Shown one piece after another: positions 4,686 through 8,478 of a stretch of DNA of 8,478 nucleotides. Source of the stretch: Bacillota bacterium (GTDB lineage Bacteria; Bacillota; Tb-RUG-66); contig JAEEYS010000116.1 of assembly GCA_016288255.1 (NCBI GenBank), forward strand, positions 1-8,478, written 5' to 3'. The translations under genes and the position numbers were made by a program. The notes beneath the pieces were generated by a model. It made no database searches. It saw only the letters and a list, made by a program, of their open reading frames with translations, and had not been told where the DNA came from. Position 1 is the stretch's first letter, and every line of letters starts with the position of its first letter.

Positions 4686-5774
4686 ATGGCAAAAGAAATC
4701 TATAATTTTTCAGCAGGCCCCAGCACCTTGCCGAAAAGCGTGCTGGTGGAAGCGGCAGAAGAAATGTGCAGTTATAAAGGTTCCGGTATGTCTGTTATGG
4801 AGATCTCTCATCGTTCCAAACTGTTTGAAACGATTTTGGAAGAAGCCAAGGAAGATTTTACAAAACTGTATCAAATACCGGCTGAGTATGAAATCTTGTT
4901 TTTACAAGGGGGCGGCTCCACGCAGTTTGCCATGATCCCCTTGAATTTGATGAAAAATAAAAAAGCGGATTATATCGTGACAGGTCAATGGGCAAAAAAA
5001 GCGTTCCAGGAAGGACAAGTCTTTTTAGACGCTAGAAAAGCCTTGTCTTCCGAAGACAAAAGCTTTTCTTATATCCCTGATCTAAGTGCGTTCTCGGTCC
5101 GTCCGGACAGCGATTATGTGTATATCTGTGAAAACAATACCATTTACGGAACAGCTTATTCGTCTTTGCCGGATACCCAGGGAGTGCCTTTGGTTTCCGA
5201 TATTTCCTCCAGCCTGTTATCCAAACCGTTAGACGTCACAAAATACGGTCTGTTGTTTGGGGGAGCGCAAAAGAATCTAGGCCCTGCCGGCGTGACCATC
5301 GTCATCATCCGCAAGGACCTGATCCCGGAAGAAACGCTGATTCCGGTACCTACGATGCTAAAATACAAAACACACGCGGACAGCAATTCTCTTTATAATA
5401 CGCCGCCTGTATACAGTATCTATATCGCAGGCAAAGTTTTAAAATGGCTGCTCTCTTTGGGCGGACTGTCCGTTATGGAAAAGATCAATCAGGAAAAAGC
5501 GGCTTTGCTCTATGATTATTTGGATCAAAGCAAACTGTTTTACGGCACAGCGGAAAAAGATTCCCGTTCGGTCATGAATGTGACCTTCCTTCCAAAAGAT
5601 CCTGCTTTGACCGACGTCTTTTTGGATGAAGCAAAAGAAGCCGGGTTGGTGAACCTCAAAGGCCACCGCTCTGTTGGCGGTATCCGGGCCAGCCTCTATA
5701 ACGCTATGCCCATAGAAGGGGTCAAAACACTGGTCCAATTCATGGAACAGTTCGAGGCCCGCTACAACAAATAA
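4686..5774 (+). CDS. serC: Phosphoserine aminotransferase
   Basis: A complete 362-residue class-V PLP aminotransferase, the usual SerC length. It converts 3-phosphohydroxypyruvate plus glutamate to O-phosphoserine and 2-oxoglutarate, the second step of serine synthesis. The N-terminal NFSAGPSTLP (7-16) is the family signature; GGGST (75-79) binds the PLP phosphate; SDISSS (171-176) supplies the pyridine-nitrogen aspartate (Asp172); and GGAQKNLGPAG carries the Schiff-base lysine Lys196. HRSVGGIRASLYNA near the C-terminus holds the arginine that binds the substrate carboxylate/phosphate. AGGAGG (4667-4672) precedes the ATG with a rather long gap of 13 bases; no better start fits the conserved N-terminus. 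It is the first gene of an operon with serA (41 bases downstream). Confidence 0.97.
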   Translation: MAKEIYNFSAGPSTLPKSVLVEAAEEMCSYKGSGMSVMEISHRSKLFETILEEAKEDFTKLYQIPAEYEILFLQGGGSTQFAMIPLNLMKNKKADYIVTGQWAKKAFQEGQVFLDARKALSSEDKSFSYIPDLSAFSVRPDSDYVYICENNTIYGTAYSSLPDTQGVPLVSDISSSLLSKPLDVTKYGLLFGGAQKNLGPAGVTIVIIRKDLIPEETLIPVPTMLKYKTHADSNSLYNTPPVYSIYIAGKVLKWLLSLGGLSVMEKINQEKAALLYDYLDQSKLFYGTAEKDSRSVMNVTFLPKDPALTDVFLDEAKEAGLVNLKGHRSVGGIRASLYNAMPIEGVKTLVQFMEQFEARYNK

Positions 5775-5815
5775 ACAAAAATGATTCTCATGTTTCAGAA
5801 AGGAAAGAATATCAA

Positions 5816-6982
5816 ATGTTTCAAATAAAATGCTTTAATAATATTTCTGACGAAGGTTTAAAATTATTGACTTCCAATTATCAGGTTACAGATGATCTCA
5901 AGGCAGCAGAAGGCGTTTTGGTCAGAAGCGCTTCCCTGCAGGATACGGATTTCCCCAATACGCTCCATGCTATCGTAAGAGCCGGCGCAGGCGTCAACAA
6001 CATTCCCGTAGAACGCTGCGCGGAAGAAGGGATCGTGGTATTCAACACTCCCGGCGCCAATGCCAATGCCGTAAAAGAACTGGTGATCGCCGGAATGCTG
6101 TTGGCTTCCCGTGATATCGTAGATGGGATCAATTGGGTAGCAAGCGCCAAAAACGAAGCCGACATCGCGAAATTGACCGAAAAAGAAAAATCTCGCTTCG
6201 CAGGCTGTGAACTGATCAACAAAAAACTGGGCGTGATCGGTTTGGGCGCCGTCGGCATGAAACTTGCCAACAGCGCCGTAGAACTGGGTATGGATGTGTA
6301 TGGGTATGACCCCTTTATTTCCGTAAACCAGGCATGGAACTTATCCCGCCGCGTCAAACATATCGAAGATCTAAACGCATTGTTTAAAGAATGCGATTAT
6401 ATCACCATTCATGTGCCGTTATTGCCGGACACCAAACATATCATCAACAAAGAATCCATTGCCATGATGAAAGACGGTGTCGTGGTCTTGAATTTTGCCC
6501 GGGATCTTTTGGTAGAAGAAACCGCTATGGCAGAAGCGCTTCAAGCCGGAAAAGTCAGACGGTATGTTACGGACTTTCCTACCCCCGGCACGGCCAAAAT
6601 GGAACACGCCATTATTTTACCGCATTTGGGCGCTTCCACCTTGGAATCGGAACAAAACTGCGCTATTATGGCAGTCAACCAGCTGATGGACTTTTTGGAA
6701 AACGGCAATATCAAAAATTCCGTAAATTTCCCTACTTGCGATATGGGCCTTTTGCAAAAACCGGGACGGCTGACTATTTTACACCGAAACATCCCCAATA
6801 TGATCGGTCAGCTGGCGCAAGCCATCGCATCGGAAAACGTCAACATTTCCGATATGGTCAACAAGAGTAAAAACGCTTATGCTTATACTATGTTTGATTT
6901 AGACAGCAAAGTTTCAGATACGACTTTAGAAGCAATACGTCAAATTCCCGACGTATTAAAAGTAAGACAGATAGGAAGGTGA
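5816..6982 (+). CDS. serA: D-3-phosphoglycerate dehydrogenase, short form with C-terminal ACT domain
   Basis: A 388-residue D-2-hydroxyacid dehydrogenase that oxidises 3-phosphoglycerate to 3-phosphohydroxypyruvate with NAD, the committed step of serine synthesis. Layout: substrate domain, with the phosphate-binding VRSAS (36-40) and VRAGAGVNNI (54-63); Rossmann domain with GLGAVG (142-147) and YGYDP ending in Asp165, which favours NAD over NADP; catalytic Arg229 in NFARD and His270 in PHLGAST; then an ACT domain (about 318-388), where serine or another amino acid may bind. The intervening allosteric domain of the long form is absent. The usual catalytic glutamate after the VxDxFP stretch is not at its expected place (VTDFPTPGTAKMEH). 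The ATG at 5816 is preceded by AAAGGAAAG. The stop overlaps the ribosome binding site of the next gene. Confidence 0.95.
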   Translation: MFQIKCFNNISDEGLKLLTSNYQVTDDLKAAEGVLVRSASLQDTDFPNTLHAIVRAGAGVNNIPVERCAEEGIVVFNTPGANANAVKELVIAGMLLASRDIVDGINWVASAKNEADIAKLTEKEKSRFAGCELINKKLGVIGLGAVGMKLANSAVELGMDVYGYDPFISVNQAWNLSRRVKHIEDLNALFKECDYITIHVPLLPDTKHIINKESIAMMKDGVVVLNFARDLLVEETAMAEALQAGKVRRYVTDFPTPGTAKMEHAIILPHLGASTLESEQNCAIMAVNQLMDFLENGNIKNSVNFPTCDMGLLQKPGRLTILHRNIPNMIGQLAQAIASENVNISDMVNKSKNAYAYTMFDLDSKVSDTTLEAIRQIPDVLKVRQIGR

Positions 6983-6986
6983 TTTT

Positions 6987-8255
6987 ATGGCAACCATTAA
7001 ACCTTTTCGGGCTGTCCGTCCGAAAAAAGAATTGGCAAAAAGAATCGCAGCACTGCCTTATGATGTTTTCAGCGAAGAAGAAGCTCGCATCGAAGTAATG
7101 AAAGAACCCCTGTCTTTTTTGGGGATCGACAGTCCGGAGATCCACTTTGAGGAAGAAAGAAAGGACATTCCTTTGGAACAGATCCACGCCAAAGGAAAAG
7201 AAGTGTATAATGATTTTCTTTCCAAAGGATACTTTTTGACGGAAGAGCGTCCTTCTCTTTACCTCTATGAACTGACCCGGAACCAAAAAACACAAACGGG
7301 GATCGTCGCGCTGACCTCTATCAAAGAATATGAGGAAGGGATCATCAAAAAACATGAAAATACACGGATCGACAAACAGCAAGACCGGTTTTGTCACATT
7401 GATTCTTTAAACGCGCAGTCAGGCCCCATCTTTATGGCTTATCGGAGCCATCCTTCTTTACAGGAATTGATCCGTTCCGCTAAAAAAGGGTCTCCTCTTT
7501 ATGACTTTGTTGCGGAAGACGGTGTTTTGCACCGTGTCTTTCGGATCCAGAGTTTAAGAGAGATCGACGCCTTGATACAGGAATTCCAAAAGGTAGACTC
7601 TCTTTATATCGCAGACGGACATCACCGCGCCAAAGCCGCTTCTCTTGTTGCGGAAGATCGGCGCAAAAAAAATCCTTCTCCCACAGGGGAAGAAGAATAT
7701 GAATTTTTATTCTCGGTCCTCTTTGACGCGGAAGAATTGACGATCTTAAGCTGCAACCGTGTGGTCAAAGATTTGAACAAGCACACAAAACAGGAATTTT
7801 TAGACTTAGTGCAGCAAAATTTCTCTTTGGAAATCGTATCGGATGAAAATTGGGAACCGCAGCAAAAGCATGAGATCGGCATGGTCCTCGATCAAACTTG
7901 GTATTGCTTGAAACCAAAGGCGAATCTGTTAGCTTTGGTAGAAAACGATCTGACCAGAAGTTTGGATGTCTCTATTTTGCAAAACTTCTTGCTTGCGCCT
8001 GTTTTGGGGATCATGAACCCCAGACAAGATCAGCGGATCGACTTTATCGGCGGGATCCGCGGCAAAGGCGAAGTGCTCAGGAGAACATTATTGGATATGC
8101 AGGTAGGATTTTTCCTATACCCTACCGCCATCGAAGATCTCATGGAGCTTTCGGACGCGGGTCTTTTGATGCCGCCGAAATCCACCTGGTTTGAACCAAA
8201 ACTGCGCAGCGGTCTTTTTATCCACAGTTTGGAAGAAGATCCCGCTTCTGTTTGA
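6987..8255 (+). CDS. DUF1015 family protein, third gene of the serine operon
   Basis: A 422-residue soluble protein of the DUF1015 family. Conserved features seen: the N-terminal IKPFRAVRP and ALPYDV (22-27); KKHENTR (121-127); the histidine-rich IADGHHRAKAA (208-218); and the C-terminal block MPPKSTWFEPKLRSGL (395-410). There is no signal peptide or membrane segment. The function is not established to my knowledge. The AGGAAGG of its ribosome binding site lies over the serA stop and only four bases separate the genes, so translation is probably coupled to SerA. This position, where a serB phosphatase would be expected, suggests a role at the phosphoserine/serine step. The DGHHR motif also recalls the catalytic/nucleotide-binding region of ParB/Srx-fold proteins that include free-serine kinases; both points are inference. 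A terminator follows 57 bases after the stop. Confidence 0.92.
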   Translation: MATIKPFRAVRPKKELAKRIAALPYDVFSEEEARIEVMKEPLSFLGIDSPEIHFEEERKDIPLEQIHAKGKEVYNDFLSKGYFLTEERPSLYLYELTRNQKTQTGIVALTSIKEYEEGIIKKHENTRIDKQQDRFCHIDSLNAQSGPIFMAYRSHPSLQELIRSAKKGSPLYDFVAEDGVLHRVFRIQSLREIDALIQEFQKVDSLYIADGHHRAKAASLVAEDRRKKNPSPTGEEEYEFLFSVLFDAEELTILSCNRVVKDLNKHTKQEFLDLVQQNFSLEIVSDENWEPQQKHEIGMVLDQTWYCLKPKANLLALVENDLTRSLDVSILQNFLLAPVLGIMNPRQDQRIDFIGGIRGKGEVLRRTLLDMQVGFFLYPTAIEDLMELSDAGLLMPPKSTWFEPKLRSGLFIHSLEEDPASV

Positions 8256-8312
8256 CATACTCAGAAAGGAAACTCCCGTTTTCTTTTCATTTTCCTATAT
8301 TAATATATCCCT

Positions 8313-8340
8313 GCGAAAACAGCCTTCGGGCTGTTTTTGC
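8313..8340 (+). terminator. Rho-independent terminator of the serine operon
   Basis: GCGAAAACAGCC (8313-8324), a TTCG tetraloop (8325-8328), and GGCTGTTTTTGC (8329-8340) form a 12-bp stem with one G-U pair. The T-run is on the 3' arm. On the minus strand the reverse hairpin has a TTTT in its own 3' arm, so it may also end the convergent transcript. Confidence 0.88.
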
Positions 8341-8354
8341 CTTTCTGCCCTTTT

Positions 8355-8478
8355 TTATCGATCTTTCTTCCGCCTTGCTTGCCGCCCGCCAAACCTTTTT
8401 CCGTAAACCCTTTTTTTAGCGGCTTTCTCACCCTTTATCCCCAAACGGTTTTCCTTTTTTTGAAATGCTTCCGAAAAC
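8355..8478 (-). CDS. Basic C-terminus of an unidentified minus-strand protein, truncated by the window end
   Basis: On the minus strand one frame is open from the window edge (8478) for 40 codons to a TAA (complement of 8355-8357). The other two minus frames are interrupted in the A-rich sequence. The tail is very basic: after FSEAFQKKENRLGIKGEK comes AAKKRVYGKRFGGRQARRKK and a final DR. Such Lys/Arg/Gly tails are common at the ends of DEAD-box helicases and other RNA-binding proteins, but the family cannot be identified. The stop lies 15 bases from the terminator hairpin at 8313-8340, as expected for a convergent gene. The low-complexity, purine-rich composition leaves a real chance that this is non-coding. 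Confidence 0.4.
   Translation of the reverse strand, partial: FSEAFQKKENRLGIKGEKAAKKRVYGKRFGGRQARRKKDR

Noticed and set aside
4380..4705. Short ORFs in the ltaE-serC intergenic region
   Set aside because: They cover the promoters and leader, are A+T-driven (Phe/Asn/Lys/Ile-rich), and have no ribosome binding sites.
5881..6870. Overlapping ORFs within serA on both strands
   Set aside because: Serine/threonine- or histidine-rich shadow translations of the serA frame without start signals.
6888..7397. Minus-strand 169-codon ORF across the serA/DUF1015 junction
   Set aside because: Phe-rich antisense of A-rich coding sequence in two well-supported genes.
8191..8406. Plus-strand 71-codon ORF running through the terminator
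   Set aside because: Begins inside DUF1015 in another frame and reads across the hairpin; composition is low-complexity Phe/Ser/Leu.

Overview
This window looks like chromosomal DNA from a Gram-positive anaerobe of the Clostridia, probably Lachnospiraceae-like. The grounds are strong AGGAGG-type ribosome binding sites, a serC-serA-DUF1015 operon typical of that group, and a clostridial low-specificity threonine aldolase. No ribosomal RNA, tRNA, CRISPR array, transposase or integrase gene was found.

Region 1 (1-483) is the 3' end of a TrmA/RlmD-type RNA m5U methyltransferase gene that enters from outside the window. It is visibly richer in G+C than the genes in the second half.

Region 2 (484-2606) is a patchwork of small plus-strand genes and gene remnants. 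It holds a HEAT-repeat fragment (643-889) that runs directly into the last 40-odd residues of an EamA-family transporter (875-1021), then an intact ridA (1056-1427), a phzF with its middle deleted (1437-1926), a possible 25-residue ORF (1950-2027), and an intact small P-loop kinase (2085-2606). Two diverged copies of a roughly 70-77 bp direct repeat bracket the remnant-rich part (562-638 and 1986-2055); they share an exact 24-bp core. A perfect 17-bp hairpin (2631-2667) closes the region and probably terminates transcription from both sides.

Region 3 (2704-4316, minus strand) contains a PLP-dependent threonine aldolase followed by a conserved-looking protein of unknown function, likely co-transcribed. 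A 369-base divergent intergenic region (4317-4685) carries recognisable promoters for both directions and a long, possibly structured serC leader.

Region 4 (4686-8255, plus strand) is the serine operon: serC, serA (short form with one ACT domain) and a DUF1015 protein whose ribosome binding site lies across the serA stop codon. SerA oxidises 3-phosphoglycerate and SerC transaminates the product to phosphoserine. No serB phosphatase is present in the window, and DUF1015 occupies the third position. Threonine aldolase across the divergent promoter makes glycine from threonine, so the locus as a whole concerns serine/glycine/threonine metabolism. A UUCG-loop terminator (8313-8340) follows, and then the basic C-terminus of a probable minus-strand gene that leaves the window.

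I see no clear undescribed system. The observations most worth pursuing are the DUF1015 protein as a candidate serine/phosphoserine enzyme, and the repeat-bracketed set of gene remnants around ridA.
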